Position numbers and translations under genes: made by a program. The notes beneath the pieces were generated by a model. The model was not told the DNA's origin, ran no database searches, and saw only the letters and a program-made list of their open reading frames with translations. This document shows, piece by piece, positions 11,063 to 22,260 of a stretch of DNA of 64,000 nucleotides. Origin of the DNA: Plazaster borealis (lineage: Eukaryota; Echinodermata; Asteroidea; Forcipulatida; Labidiasteridae); contig CM037464.1 of the NCBI GenBank assembly GCA_021014325.1, positions 5,797,127 to 5,861,126 on the forward strand, written 5' to 3'. Position 1 is the stretch's first letter; every line of letters begins with the position of its first letter.

Positions 11063-14000
11063 GTGAGTGTGTGATAATCTGCCTCAATTTCATGGTACAT
11101 TGTTTATGAATAGTCAGATACGTAAGGAAGCGTAAGTTGCCATAATAATAACATAAAACATTCTTATAGCGCATATCACTGTGAGGTCCCTATGCACTGT
11201 AAAGGGGGAAATCAACAATATTGTACCAAATAAACGGATATGTTTTCACGGGTTTTGAATTGTTCTGTTGTGATTGTCCCAGCTTGTTTAACAACCTCTG
11301 GAAGACTGTTCCATAACTGAACTGCTGCACATTGGAAAGAACGGAACCATACGACTTGGTTTTGATAACTGGGGGAGTCAGAAGGGATTTATGCGAAGAT
11401 CGCGAATTTCTAGCTGTGTGATAGCTGTATGTTTTAAAAGTAAAATAATGATTCACACAAATAGCCCTCGAAATTATGTGGTTTTTCTTTTTACTTCGTG
11501 AACTAACACTGTCCGCCATTTTGTGGAGTAAAATATTTGGTTCTTTCCAACCATTCATTTCATAACAAACGCTTTTTTTTATATCCCAAAGCACCCAATC
11601 CAAGGCAACGTGTCCCTTTAAGTATGTTTAGCTAAACATTTGGTTTTATAGCCCCCAAAAGCGCCCAATCCGAGGCATCGTGTCACAGTTAAAGAATTAG
11701 TCCATTGTGATTTAATTATTCAGGTCCAATTGGCAGTGTCTGTGTAAAGAAGTTCGGCTGTCGTAAGACGTCGCTAATCGGAGGGCTCGCTGTATCTGGT
11801 GGATTTATTGCCAGTTCCTTCGCTCAATCGAGTATCCACATCTTCATCACATTAGGTCTCGTTACAGGTAGGCTATCAAGATTTACCGTAAGGCTGCACC
11901 CCAACCTCGTCTCCAAGGTGTGTCGAGGAGTACGAGGTTGACCGCTCTCTCACCCTGGTATTGGATCATTTGCATATCCAATTTTGTTGTATCCCGTATG
12001 CAAATTAGAATAGTCTGGCTGTGAACATGGTGAATACTGAATGAGTACAACTTTTGTACACCAGTCGTTGTCCAATCAGGGTCCAAGTAAGCAGTTTCCC
12101 TCCCGTGTTTACTATTGTAAACATGGTTGGAAAAAAAGTAAACCATGGGGACGAGGTTGGGTGCACCCCATTAAATAAACTCCCATAGTGTACAGTGCAA
12201 AATGCTATATATTCAAAAATATAAATAAAACACTTGGAAGTCTCACAGCTTTTTTACAGTAAAGGGAAAATTATCCATTGACTCTTGAACTTTTATCCTC
12301 TGCTCAATTAAATATGGGGAGTCCCAAGGCCCGGGAAAGTTATTCTCCCTCCAAAATAAAAACACCCCTACAGCAGCGAAATTTTCCAAACGTCCGAGTA
12401 TCAATCTTGAAAAATATCCCTACACCTCTCAGCAAATAGGACCATTTCTTTTCTGGGCCTATGTCATCCAAAATACCTCAAGTTGGAAGTCAACAACCCC
12501 CAGGTCACAATCTTACACTTCCCCCCTCTTTTTGGGGCTCTCAAATCTGTCTAATATAGAATATTTTGAGGGCCTACAAAATATTAATGAGGTCGACGCT
12601 CAGTTTTCTCCCTATTTAGTGGGGTGCACTCGTAAGATTATTGTTCTTAATGCTCAGAACTACGTAAACAATGGACCACTTACCCCGATAATGCTGCCAC
12701 CTAGCGTTCCATAGTCTCCCATTGTAATTATTTATTTTGTCAAGTTCATCTGTTACTCCCACCTATAGAGAGGAAAATGGCAGAGCATGGTCGGACGGGA
12801 ACAATTGATCACAAAGACCGGTATTGATTGGCTATAACTAAAAGTTTAATTCAATATATAACGGGTAGTTGAAGTCAATAACTGTGTGATACCAGGGGCC
12901 GATTTCACAAAGAGTTAAGATTGATCTTAAAGGCACTGAACACGTTTGGTATAGTATCCCAACATTATTATGCATTAAATAACAAGCCTGTGAAAATTTG
13001 GGCTCAATTGATCATCGAAAAGCACCCTTGTTGTACAAATTTGTGTGCTTTCAGATAGGGCTAAAAACTTCTTGCAAGAAGTTTTTATTATTTTAGTGAG
13101 AAATTACCTCTTTCTCAAAAACTACGTTACTTCAGAGGGAGTCGTTTCTCACAAAGTTTTTTTTTACTATCAACAGCTCTCTGTTGCTCGTTACCAAGTC
13201 AGTTTTTATGCTAATATATATTTTGAGTAATTACCAAACGTGTACGATGCCTTTAATTGCTAATCAAAGTGAGATGTCTCAATATAAATTGCTATAGTCA
13301 TGGTGATATAATATTGACAACTCATCTTAAGATGAATCTTTGGCATGCTTTGTGAAATCCATCTCTGATAATTTTCACGAACTGCTGTTTACCAATTAAA
13401 GCACGTAAAACATTCTCACGTCAACACAACATTTTGGCATAATTTTGGGTCACAGTAACCAACATGCCTGGACAATTCCACAGATCATCAGTTAAAGAGA
13501 AAGAACCTTTCCCCGGTACTTCATGACTCAAGTCGCTCGTACGGGTTGAATGGAATTAAATGCAGTCAAATTAGCTTGAACTCAGGCTTCTATCGGAGTA
13601 TCAATTTGGAAAAAGACGAAGTTCGCAACGCCATTTTTCTTCCAAACAAGGGAATGTGGTGTGAAATGGTCTTCACTCCACTTCCTCAGTGGTGCAGATA
13701 GGATAAATATGTTTTGTTGTGCCCTTGATGATACAAACATGGAGTTTGGCACACAGTCAAGAGTATGTCATGAGGAAGCTTTTGTTGGCTGTATGGCCAT
13801 TGCTGATTTTAAATTAGAAAAAAGCGATTTTTAACATTTTCAAAATGGCTGCCGTTGCTGGTTATACTATATTTTGTTCAAAGGAAAAATCTGCTATGAC
13901 TCTATAGCAAAATATATTGTTTCTGATGACATACCCTGACCATGCTCTGACCGACTGCTACATTCCATGCTTGTATTATCAGAGGCACAATCCCATCACC

Positions 14001-17000
14001 TTATAGCTGCCGTATGATAAACGCTTCGAAAAAGTAAATTATAGAAAGTTGCTGAAGTTTATTTTTCTACATTACAAACAAATACACAAAATATTTGCTG
14101 TATGTTTCAATTCAAGATTATAGCTCATGCTATCTTGCCTGTGTAACTAAAGACGGAGATATCTGTTTTTACAATTCCAGGTATAGGGTCAGGTCTAGTT
14201 TTCGTCTCAGCGGCCGTGATACTTGGACACTACTTCAAGAAGCGCTATGCTATAGTTAACGGCCTCGCCTTCAGTGGTCCGGGCTTAGCTATTTTCATCT
14301 GTCCACCTCTTCTAGATTACCTGGTAGATAAATACGGATGGAGAGGATCTTTCCTGATACAGGGTGCTTTTGCCATGCACACCGTGGCCGCTGCCGCTCT
14401 GTTTCGACCGATACGTTTAAGACGGCTAGAGAAACTAAATGATCTGGAACAAACACGTCTCGCGCGATACACGAGACTTAACGGGAATGAGGTCGAGAAT
14501 GAACACCAAGAAAACTGTGACATCGTTGAGCATTCTGCGGAAGAAACCAATGTTGTAAACGGTGATGGTGGTTGTAACGGTAAAGCCGTTGCTTGTGTTA
14601 CATCGAGGTGTCCATTGTTGGACATTCCAGACGCTACTGCTAAAAGTACTGAGAGTCTTTCAATACACACTGAAATACAAGTCCACGCAGTTGTGCCTAA
14701 TGGTGACTGTGAGCAAATAAAGCCAATAGACTCGCTAGAGCTTCGAGCGTTAAACGATCACGAGGTAACGTCTGACCATTCACAGGAGATCAGTGCTCAA
14801 ACTGACCAATCAAAACGCAACAAGCGTTTTTCCGTAGACCGCCTCAGTGTCCGAATCAACCGTTGGTTGTTGTACGTAGGGGCAATCGTGCTTGTCTGCC
14901 CGGTAAGTTTCTTCCAAGCCTGCGCGTTTTATTCGGTGACATCGCACGTGGTTGCGCGCACAAGCATGGTGGGTGTGAACGCCCAGATGGCCGGCATGGC
15001 GCTGTCGTCGCTTGGTGCCGGCTCCACGTTCACCAGACTAACCCACGGTTTTTTTATTCACCGCGGTCTGGTGTCGGCATCCACAGCGTACATCATCGCC
15101 CTCATCCTTGGTGTGATTGGCGCGTTTAGTCACGCCATCGCTACCACGTACATTGGCGTTATCATGGCTTCCCTGATCATCGGTTTCTCCTCTGGATCAG
15201 TGTACCCACTTGTACCTGTCGTCTTAAGGGACCTAGTCAGTCTGAGAGGTTTGCCTACTAGCTACGGGTTGGCCATGTTCTTCGATAGCTGTGGAGTATT
15301 TGCGGGTGGTTTTACAGCAGGTAAGCAAGTAGTGGATGATAAACATAGATCAATAGTCTTTTATTCCCTAATTCAACTTAAAGGTGGGCTGTGTCGTCAT
15401 GATCAAAGCAGGCATGTGGCTGTACATTTATGAACTCTAACCCAGTTACAGCACGCGCGCGCGCTCTGCATGCTACAGAGGGAGGGCGCACGCGTGCAGT
15501 AACAGGTTGAGAGTTTATAAATTCCATGTACAGCCACAGGCCTGCTTTGATCATGACGACACAGCCCCTTTAATGTATAATACCCAAGCCGAGGTTGGCA
15601 GACTAGTCTGACCCCGTTTTGGTTGTAATGAAAATCGGTATAGACCGTATGCATTGACGTCATCCAGCCGCCATCTTAGAGGTAAAACGATGACGAAACA
15701 ATCGAAACGCACAGATTTGTACGCGCGGCGCACAGGATTGGCCAATGAACAACCTCCTTTTGACCTCTAGGCGATGGCGCCCTACTGAAATGAGATCATG
15801 TGCATAAGGTCTATTTATAATGTTCGCTAATGCGTACTGGGCACTTGATCAAGATAGTGATGACAGCCTGCTATAGACCCCTTGCATTTATGACGTCACA
15901 AGCCCAAAACAGGTCAGTGGGGTCAGTGAAGAACAGTCATTGCCTGAGAGCTGAGCGCGACACGTACACGCGTGCACGTTTCCATTGTTTGTCGTAGGGG
16001 TTAAAGAAATATTGCGTAATTTGAACTGAAATTTTATTGAACGAATCGTCAAAAAAAACCTACGTTTTTCAATCGTGGCTATGAAAGAATGAGCCCTGTC
16101 CTTCCTGAAGGTAGGGTACGCAAACGACTTTGTTATACCGCTTCGTTTGTGAGAATCAAACATGCTACACTGGCGTTTGTGCAGATGCTTCGAAGCTATG
16201 GTTTTTCTACACACCGGATTATGCACACGTTCTTACTGACAAAATTTGACCTTGGGGGTAGCACATAACAATTGAACAAACATAAACATATTCTCACAGT
16301 TTAATCGTCACAGAGCCAGCCACAAATGAACAGGTTTGACCTTTTCACTGAGAGGAAACTCGTATTGTTTGGTTCTGACTGAAATGTGTACAAAGCAATG
16401 GCAGTGTAAAAAGTCTATAGAGTTCTTCCAACCTCTGAATTTGTAATAATATTTTAAAGGTATCGTACACGTTTGGTAATGACTCAAAACAAATATTAGC
16501 ATAAAAACTTACTTGGTAACAAGCAACGGAGAGCTGTTGATAGTATAAAACATTGTAGGAAACGACTCCCTCTGAAGTAACGTAGTTTTTGAGAAAGAGG
16601 TAATTTCTCACTAAAATAATAAAAACTTCTTGCAAGAAGTTTTTATTCCTATCTGAAAGCACACAATTGTACAACAAGGGTGTTTTTTCTTTCATCATTT
16701 TCTTGCAACTTCAATGACCAATTGAGCCCAAATTTTCACAGGCTTGTTATTTTATGCATATGTTGGGATACACCAAGTGAGAACACTGGTCTTTGACAAT
16801 TTCCAAACGTGTTCAGTGCCTTTTAATCGACGGTGTTTACGTTTTTGCATTTCAGGGATATTGCGTGACGTTACGGGATCCTACACGGCATCGTTTTGCG
16901 TGACGGGGGCATTTTACGCCTTGGCTACTGTTTTTCTACTTCTCGTACCTCTCATCCAGAAGACTCACCGACGGAGAGCAAAATCCGAACTGGATCAGGA

Positions 17001-17037
17001 CTCTAATGTCAACCAGGGAGACGGGGAACCAGCGTAG
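10822..17037 (+). CDS. SLC16-type monocarboxylate transporter (whole gene, 4 coding exons)
   Basis: Joining 10822-11062, 11724-11867, 14181-15320 and 16856-17037 gives one open frame of 568 residues. All three introns are phase 1 with GT/AG borders. The product is a 12-helix major facilitator of the monocarboxylate transporter type, expected in the plasma membrane. Known members move lactate, pyruvate or other small solutes, often with protons; the substrate here cannot be read. The SLC16 signature DGGWGW is at residues 23-28, just before helix 1. The loop between helices 6 and 7 is long, acidic and poorly conserved, as in the family. FTRLTHG in the second half carries an arginine where the family's helix 8 arginine is expected. 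The length fits the larger family members (about 450-570 aa). The ATG at 10822 is chosen because an acceptor at 10794/10795 sits just upstream and the protein then starts close to the signature. Which SLC16 subtype it is remains open. Confidence 0.93.
11140..11400 (-). mobile_element. LINE 3' fragment in transporter intron 1
   Basis: On the minus strand one frame reads RSFQCAAVQLWNSLPEVV, followed by KQAGTITTEQFKTREN and a stop after QYC. This is the typical last ~45 residues of an L2/CR1-like reverse transcriptase ORF (WNSLP near the C-terminus). It is followed by a GCGCTATAAGAATG-like end and a TTATTATTATGG tail. Only the extreme 3' end remains. Confidence 0.7.
11440..11621. mobile_element. 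TTAA-type MITE half, GGGACAC..TTGCCTT subfamily
   Basis: Shares TGATTCACACA, GTGAACTAACAC, GTCCGCCATTTT, AACAAACGCT and CCCAATCCAAGGCAACGTG with the complete element at 56346-56716. A second short end copy lies at about 11650-11690 (GCGCCCAATCCGAGGCATCG). Confidence 0.6.
11724..11867 (+). CDS. transporter coding exon 2 (helices 2-4)
   Basis: Acceptor TTAATTATTCAG, donor TTACAG|GTAGG, phase 1 on both sides. Encodes IGSVCVKKFGCRKTSLIGG and the following hydrophobic helix up to LGLVTG. The KFGCRKT loop between helices fits the conserved MCT loop position. Confidence 0.9.
12893..13361. mobile_element. GGGCCGATTTCACAAA TIR element, interrupted
   Basis: Left end GGGGCCGATTTCACAAAG, right end TTTGTGAAATCC, with internal TTAAGA/TCTTAAG words. 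An undisturbed short copy is at 35617-35766. Here the MITE 12927-13255 has been inserted into it at a TTAA word. Confidence 0.6.
12927..13255 (+). mobile_element. TTAA-type MITE, main subfamily, copy 4 (nested)
   Basis: Begins and ends with TTAA. The flanks GATC and TTGC belong to the interrupted element, so TTAA is probably the target duplication, as for piggyBac-type transposition (inference). A 13-bp-arm perfect palindrome is at 13062-13087. About 30 bases around GTTGCAAGAAAATGATG are deleted relative to other copies. Confidence 0.8.
13256..13615 (+). repeat. duplicated segment, copy 1 (partner 26311-26670)
   Basis: Nearly identical to 26311-26670. By eye I count about half a dozen substitutions and one short indel in 360 bases. 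It starts exactly at the TTAA right end of a MITE in both places and ends at TTTGGAAAAAG. It has no open frame of note. Confidence 0.8.
14181..15320 (+). CDS. transporter coding exon 3 (helices 4-11 and central loop)
   Basis: The longest exon, 1140 bases, phase 1 on both sides (TTCCAG acceptor, GCAG|GTAAGC donor). It encodes GIGSGLVFVSAAVILGHYF, the conserved GLAFSGPGLA and YGWRG motifs of the first half, then a hydrophilic loop of roughly 150 residues. The second-half helices start at RWLLYVGAIVLV and run to GVFAGGFTAG. Confidence 0.93.
15378..15573. mobile_element. TTAA-ended foldback element in transporter intron 3
   Basis: Long imperfect inverted arms. AAAGGTGGGCTGTGTCGTCA, ATGATCAAAGCAGGC and TGGCTGTACAT on the left match GACGACACAGCCCCTTTAA, GCCTGCTTTGATCAT and ATGTACAGCCA on the right. 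The centre is rich in GCGCGC and CACGCGTG. TTAA is present at both ends. It starts 57 bases downstream of an exon donor. Confidence 0.75.
15637..15825. mobile_element. short TIR element with TATAGACC..TATGCA ends
   Basis: The left part (GTATAGACCGTATGCATTGA, GCCGCCATCTTAGAGGTAAA) pairs imperfectly with the right part (TTTTGACCTCTAGGCGATGG, TGTGCATAAGGTCTATTTA). The pairing suggests an old MITE. Confidence 0.45.
16454..16826 (-). mobile_element. TTAA-type MITE, main subfamily, copy 5
   Basis: A complete inverted copy ending in CAGTGCCTTTTAA. It contains a perfect hairpin (arms AATAAAAACTTCTTG/CAAGAAGTTTTTATT) near 16617-16646. Its end is 29 bases upstream of transporter exon 4, so the branch-point region of intron 3 may lie in or beside it. 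Confidence 0.85.
16856..17037 (+). CDS. transporter coding exon 4 (helix 12 and C-tail)
   Basis: Acceptor TTTTGCATTTCAG. Encodes GILRDVTGSYTASFCVTG, the last helix ALATVFLLLVPL, a basic stop-transfer stretch THRRRAKS and an acidic tail ending GEPA before TAG at 17035-17037. Confidence 0.92.
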
Positions 17038-17141
17038 ACGATAATATAAAAGTTAGGGTGTTTAAAACACCCTGCGTGATGCCATCAATCACTTATTGAG
17101 TGTCAGTTTTTAATTAAAAAGTCGGTACGCCACCATTAAAA

Positions 17142-17147
17142 AATAAA
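17142..17147 (+). terminator. possible polyadenylation signal of the transporter gene
   Basis: An AATAAA hexamer 105 bases after the stop codon. The surrounding DNA is A-rich and borders a repeat, so the hexamer could be fortuitous. Confidence 0.35.
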
Positions 17148-17154
17148 AATCTAA

Positions 17155-17411
17155 AAAAATCCAAGTTCCACATCTTCACTGCCAAATAGCATGCCAATTG
17201 TCTTGTTACCATCGGGGTTTCGTTTTTACAAAAAAAAAAAATCAATAACCAGCTCTCCCGGAATTCCCATGGGAATTGTACAGCAGTTACTTGACCTTGG
17301 GGTCAATAGCCACTATACTGGGTGAAACGAACTATTTGTTTCCAGATGGCTTCTTCTGTACTTGTACAATGGCTGTAAGCAGTGCCATTGTTGTTTATTT
17401 GGATGAATTGA
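17155..17411 (+). repeat. inverted repeat, left partner of 20930-21185
   Basis: AAGTTCCACATCTTC, ATAGCATGCCAATTG, AGCTCTCCCGGAATTCCCAT, CTTGACCTTGGGGTCAA and GCTTCTTCTGTACTTGTACA all reappear, complemented and in reverse order, at 20930-21185. The pair encloses about 3.5 kb that includes the minus-strand PAN exon. Confidence 0.7.
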
Positions 17412-18852
17412 GTGGGGTGGTGTTGCAAGGAAGACCATGGAGCTCCGTGTATTACACGCTGTTATAAAACTGACTGTTGAAAACGGCCATAATTATAGTG
17501 TTAGCGTTTGCCTTGTTTTATGGTGTCAAGTAAAGTTGTATAAAGTTTACAAAGATACAAATGTGGGTTATCTAAAAGTTATTTTTTGCTTGAATTTGTT
17601 TTATTTTGTCAGAAGGGTCTATATATAATGCTTTGGGCGATTTAAAAGTGATTGGGTTCTCCTGAAAAATGTATTACACGCTAATATCAAACTGTTGCTA
17701 AAAAAGTGCGGCAATGCTGTCCGAGTGCGATTTCTTTGTTATGGTGTCACGCAGGGTTAAAACGCTCTTACAAAAGTAGTTTTTCTTTTACGGTAGCTGT
17801 CTGTGTGAGAGTGAGTTTAGGTGAGTTAAGGCCAGAGTGGAGATTCTGATATAAAAACTCATTATGTACATTACAATGAAATGAGATGACTGTTTAGATA
17901 TTTTGAGACGTTCAGGAGAGGATATAACGTATTTGCGTATTTAAGGATATATCTGTTATTTAAAGGTAGGGTCATACGTTGGTGATAATGACCTTGGTTT
18001 TTTCATTTGTTTTCATTCGAAAGCCTATTATTTTGTTATAAAGATAATGGTAGTGAAAATCCTGCGAAATTATTTGGACTGCAGCGCCCTCGTTGGTAAG
18101 AATTCAATACAAGAATGTCGCAAAATTTAAAATCTCCAAAGAGTGCTTTGAGGAGACCTTTGGAGACTCAAATTATCCCTGGTGTCCGTTTGTGAATGCT
18201 GCGGCCAGATATGCGGTTGGTACCTGCTTTCACCTCGCTATTAAACCGGATGGATTCGACGTTCTTTATGAAAAATACGATAATAGTGTTTTGCTGTTTC
18301 CTCAACAAAGTAAACAATGTATTCAGATGAAACTTTCACAGATGACTTTTATTGTATCGTTCTTGATAATTTGACCTTTATATCAGCATTACGTTGACAA
18401 AAACTATCCATGACCCTACATTAAAATCGCTGCTGTAGTTACGTATTAGTTAAATCTAACGGGTTAAAAAAGAAGGCCACACTCAAGGATCCTTGACAAA
18501 ATTCTACACATTGGCTTTGAAACTATAGTTTGAAGACTCTTTTTAAAAATTAACATGGGATGTGAGATAATAATGTGTCCGCCATGTTCTCGGATATGCT
18601 CATTCTTTGTGAAATCCGCAACTCAATGTAAAAAGAGATTATTAATTTAGAGCGTTTCCAATAATTACTTTGTTTGTTCAATGTGAAGAGGGGTTAATAA
18701 TAATAATAATAACAATAATAACAATATATAATAATATATAAAATCACTGTTTAAGACCATGGAGTTTTCATAACAATCTACTCCCTTTTCCATAATCAGG
18801 TGCACGGGTCCATTATTTTTGTTTTAAAATTTAGTGACTTCGCCTAGCTACC
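17412..18852. other. gene-free stretch
   Basis: A frame at 18093-18374 has a run with GDSNYPWCPFVNAAARYAVG. I recognise no family in it and its exon borders are not convincing. A TAA/CAA microsatellite lies near 18696-18740. Confidence 0.35.
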
Positions 18853-19205
18853 TTAAAGGCCCTGTACACTATTGGTAAGATCGAAAAATACAAATGTTCA
18901 CAGATTCACACATAACTTACTTGATTTAAAGTAAGTAATGGTAGAAAGGGTTCCTTAAAATATTTCTGCCTAAAATGCTATCGTTTCTGAGAAAAGAGAA
19001 AAACAATAGTTTTTATCACGCGTGATAAAAACACGATGTTTGGAAAAACAGAAAACACATAAGGTCTCTTTCCACTATTTTCTCGTGACCTCGATGACCA
19101 ATTGAGCTCAAACTTCCACAGGTTTGTTTGTTCATGCATATGTTGAATCACACAAAATGTGGACACTGATTTTGAGCTGTTACCAAAAGTGTACAATACC
19201 TTTAA
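18853..19205 (-). mobile_element. TTAA-type MITE, ATCACGCGTGAT-hairpin subfamily, copy 1
   Basis: Ends TTAAAGGCCCTGTACACTAT and AAAGTGTACAATACCTTTAA. The core read on the minus strand keeps the superfamily order (ATTTTGTGTGATTCAACATA, AACCTGTGGAAGTTTGAGCT, ATTGGTCATCGAGGTCACGA). The central perfect palindrome is at 19010-19031 with 11-base arms. Confidence 0.75.
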
Positions 19206-19252
19206 CGATACAACATTCCAAAGCTGTTTACTAATTATTTTACAGTCTACTG

Positions 19253-19416
19253 TACACTGTAAAAACTACCGGGTCAGAATTTACCCGGGTCCAGGGTCCC
19301 AGGGGGCCTGACCTACTTCTGGGTAAGGCTGACCCGGTAAGACTGACCTAGAAATGGGTCAGACCTCCTTGGATCAAGAACTGGGTCAATTCTGACCCGG
19401 TAGTTGTTGGAGTGTA
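19253..19416. mobile_element. GACCC/GGGTC foldback element, copy 1
   Basis: Ends ACACTGTAAAAACTACCGGG and CCCGGTAGTTGTTGGAGTGT are inverted copies. The inside repeats TGACCC, TGGGTCAG and their complements many times. Six relatives lie elsewhere in the window. Confidence 0.7.
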
Positions 19417-20367
19417 TAGACTCAACGTAACATTTCTATCACAACACGGAAGGCAAACTTCACACAAACTGGCCCAACTGATTTACCAGAACTCCGTAGG
19501 GTTTGAGTGAGGTTTTCTTTGATAATTTATATGAGAAAAGTTTAGTAATTTGACTTGTCTTTTTCACACGTTAAGACTATTAAGACTTCTCAGATTTAAA
19601 AGTTTCTGTCACAAGAAATGCTTGCGAACGAGAAATGGGTGAATTTGTTAGATGTTAAAATTACACATAAACCTATGCTCGCTTTGAAGGCGAAACTTTG
19701 GGCGTTCAGCAGATTATGTGTGACGCAATGACTTACCTCGGATTGAGAGCAGGGTTGTCGTGACGTCATAAGCTACTTGAACAAGACGGTTTTAGAAGTT
19801 AGCAAGAAGGTGCTTTTTATCAATGCAAAGTTATCGTGTTAATATTTTGGTGAAGTTTTTTTGAATTTGTAGAGGTGAAGGTTTTGACCTATAAACATTT
19901 TAATTCGAGTTTGTTAATAACATACTAATAAGATTCTACTCCAAAAAATATATTGAACGATAACAATAAATACACGTATATATTTATTATTTCGAAACTA
20001 TGAACAAATCGAAAATGATTATTTTTATTATTATACTCTTTGACTTTGTATCTCACTGCATAGCTTGGGGATATTGTAGTTGTGTATTTTTTTAAAATTA
20101 TCTTTACAACCCTGTCAAAAGCTTTTCAATGTGTAACTTTCGCAAAAGAAAGTTGTTTGAATAAATAAACATCAACCATATTTGAATTATGAAAAAGGTA
20201 AGCGTACAATTGATTTGCTCAAGTCGGGTCGCGTGTGTTAAATGATTTACTGGCCCGGTTGGCTTTTGTTTTACCAGACCCGGAAGTAATGCTGCAATAA
20301 TTCCCTACAATGAGACACGTGGGTCAAGTTGTATAACCTGGTTTTTTGGAGCAGGTGTCTGGGTTTC
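19417..20367. other. gene-free AT-rich stretch
   Basis: Nothing supported. If the minus-strand PAN exon is terminal, its 3' untranslated region would lie in the right part of this stretch. Confidence 0.35.
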
Positions 20368-20642
20368 TTATTTGGAGTTTTCGACCACGAAGTAGTGAGC
20401 TTCTGGTGTGAATTCCAGATGCCGAAATTGGAAATACTTGTCAATCAGCTCACAGCCCTTGAATCTGCTACCGTCATCGGCAAAGTTGAAGCTCACGCAC
20501 TTCGGGTCGTTTATGCACTTGTCTCCGCACTGGATCAGACTGTCGACCTGGTGAATCTCGGAGTCGCCGGCTGAGGGCGCGCTCCAGTGGAGACGGACCA
20601 CACCAAAGATGCCTCGCACGGAATTTAACGGACGAAAGTAGT
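20368..20642 (-). CDS. terminal exon with a PAN/apple-type domain
   Basis: On the minus strand a strong acceptor (CTCTTTCCTCTTCCTACAG) opens a frame of about 90 residues that ends in TAA at 20370-20368. Its start phase is 1. The Cys pattern SLIQCGDKCINDPKCVSFNF, followed by FKGCELIDKY, is that of PAN/apple modules (C-x3-C-x5-C-x-F-x-F, then C-x-L). These usually mediate protein or carbohydrate contacts in secreted or surface proteins. No donor is evident before the stop, so it is read as the last exon. The rest of the gene should lie at higher coordinates on this strand but was not found. It could be a stray or dead exon. Confidence 0.6.
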
Positions 20643-20929
20643 CTGTAGGAAGAGGAAAGAGAGGTGGGGGAGGGGGTGGGGTGGAGAGTAGAGGCATGAA
20701 AAGGTCCGGGAAGGGTGAAAGTGGGATTGAATGGATTAAATTAGATTAAAAATAAAATACACGTGGATCATGATAATTAGAAAAAATTCATTTACAAAAA
20801 TTAGCTCTGCATGACACCATTAAAAAAAAAATCACAATCGGTCACTTTTTGAGTGACTGCTTTGATATTTTTATGCAGAACACTTTCAAATGGCCAAAAC
20901 CATTAGATATGAACCCTACTCAATTCATC

Positions 20930-21185
20930 CAAATAAACAACCAGGTCACTGCTCACAGCCATTGTACAAGTATACAGAAGAAGCCATCTGGAAACCATAT
21001 GGTTCATTTCACCCATAGTGGCTGTTGACCCCAAGGTCAAGTAACTGCTGTACAATTCCTATGGGCATTCCGGGAGAGCTGGTCATTGATGGATTTTTTT
21101 TTGTGTGAAAAAAACCCAAAACACTGATGGTAACAAGTCGATTGGCATGCTATTTGGCTAGGTGTATTTGGGGAACTTGGAATTT
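20930..21185 (-). repeat. inverted repeat, right partner of 17155-17411
   Basis: The complement of 17155-17411 with scattered differences. It includes TTGACCCCAAGGTCAAGTAA and TTGGCATGCTATTTGG. Confidence 0.7.
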
Positions 21186-21240
21186 TGTTAGATTTGTGAA
21201 GAAAACAAAACGGTGCGTACCGACTGTTTATTTGAAAATG

Positions 21241-21570
21241 GACACTCACACGTTTGGTAATGACTCAAAACATATATTAGCATAAAAACTTCCTTGGTAA
21301 CAAGCAGCGGAGAGCTGTTGATAGTATAAAACATTGTAGGAAACGACCCTCTGAAGTAACGTAGTTTTTGAGAAAGAGGTAATTTCCCACCAAAATAATA
21401 AAAACTTCTTGCGTACAACAAGGGAATTTGTTTCTTTCATCATTTTCTTGCAACTTCGATGACCAATTGAGCCCAAAGTTTCACAGGCTTGTTATTTTAT
21501 GCATATGTTGGGATACACCAAGTGAGAACACTGGTCTTTGACAATTACCAAACGTGTTCAGTGCCTTTAA
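21241..21570 (-). mobile_element. TTAA-type MITE, main subfamily, copy 6
   Basis: An inverted copy with an intact CAGTGCCTTTAA end. The opposite terminus is degraded (GACACTCACACG) and the central hairpin is deleted (CTTCTTGCGTACAACAAGG), the same kind of deletion as in 40795-41130. Confidence 0.75.
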
Positions 21571-22043
21571 GTGACCGATGGCTTCATGGAGTGTTTTAAT
21601 GTGCAACACTTTATCATACCATTTTGTTTATGAATATCGATAACGGTCTATTATCGATGGTACACAATCGAGACGCACATGATTTGTAGAAATAATACAA
21701 AAATACCGTCAATATTGCGTAATGATTAAATTTACAACAATCAATTGCAACCATGGCTTTACGCAAATCAAAACAATCATAACATTGTAAATGAAGCAAA
21801 ACGTGTATTTCTACCACATAGATCACACGAGATGATGAAATAACGACCACAAAAACAGAATTAGGAGAATCGAAGAGAATCAAAGAGAAACGAAGAATGG
21901 TTAATGTTAAAGTGATAAATAAAAATACAGATTATACAATTTGATGAGAGAAGTAAATGGAAAAGCAATACGGTTAATGGCAAAAAGTATGGTTAGAAAC
22001 AAGATTAATGCAAAACAATTTTGATTAATTATGAGACTTTCGG

Positions 22044-22260
22044 CAATAGACTCTGCAAGTCTCGCGCTTATTCGAACATCCGGGACCATTGTGGTCCCAA
22101 CCATATTTATGGAGTTTTACGTCGGCGGGATTTTGTTTCGTCAATTATTTTAGTTTAACGTAGTTTATGGCCATGACAATTATAAATGATGTTATGTAAT
22201 ACTAAGTGATACACAATATGAAAGTAAAACCAATTCAACAAAATAACGAAGAAAACCCGA
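22044..22260 (-). mobile_element. CAATAGACT..TCTCGCGC TIR element, partial copy
   Basis: Starts CAATAGACTCTGCAAGTCTC and continues with GACCATTGTGGTCCCAACCA, TCAATTATTTTAGTTTAACG and CAATTCAACAAAATAACGAA. These are the complement of the right part of 31229-31802. Confidence 0.6.

Noticed and set aside
14317..14670. Minus-strand 117-residue frame
   Set aside because: A shadow of transporter exon 3, whose + strand frame has clear SLC16 motifs.
18093..18374. Frame with GDSNYPWCPFVNAAARYAVG
   Set aside because: No recognised family, no convincing splice borders and no paralogue in the window.
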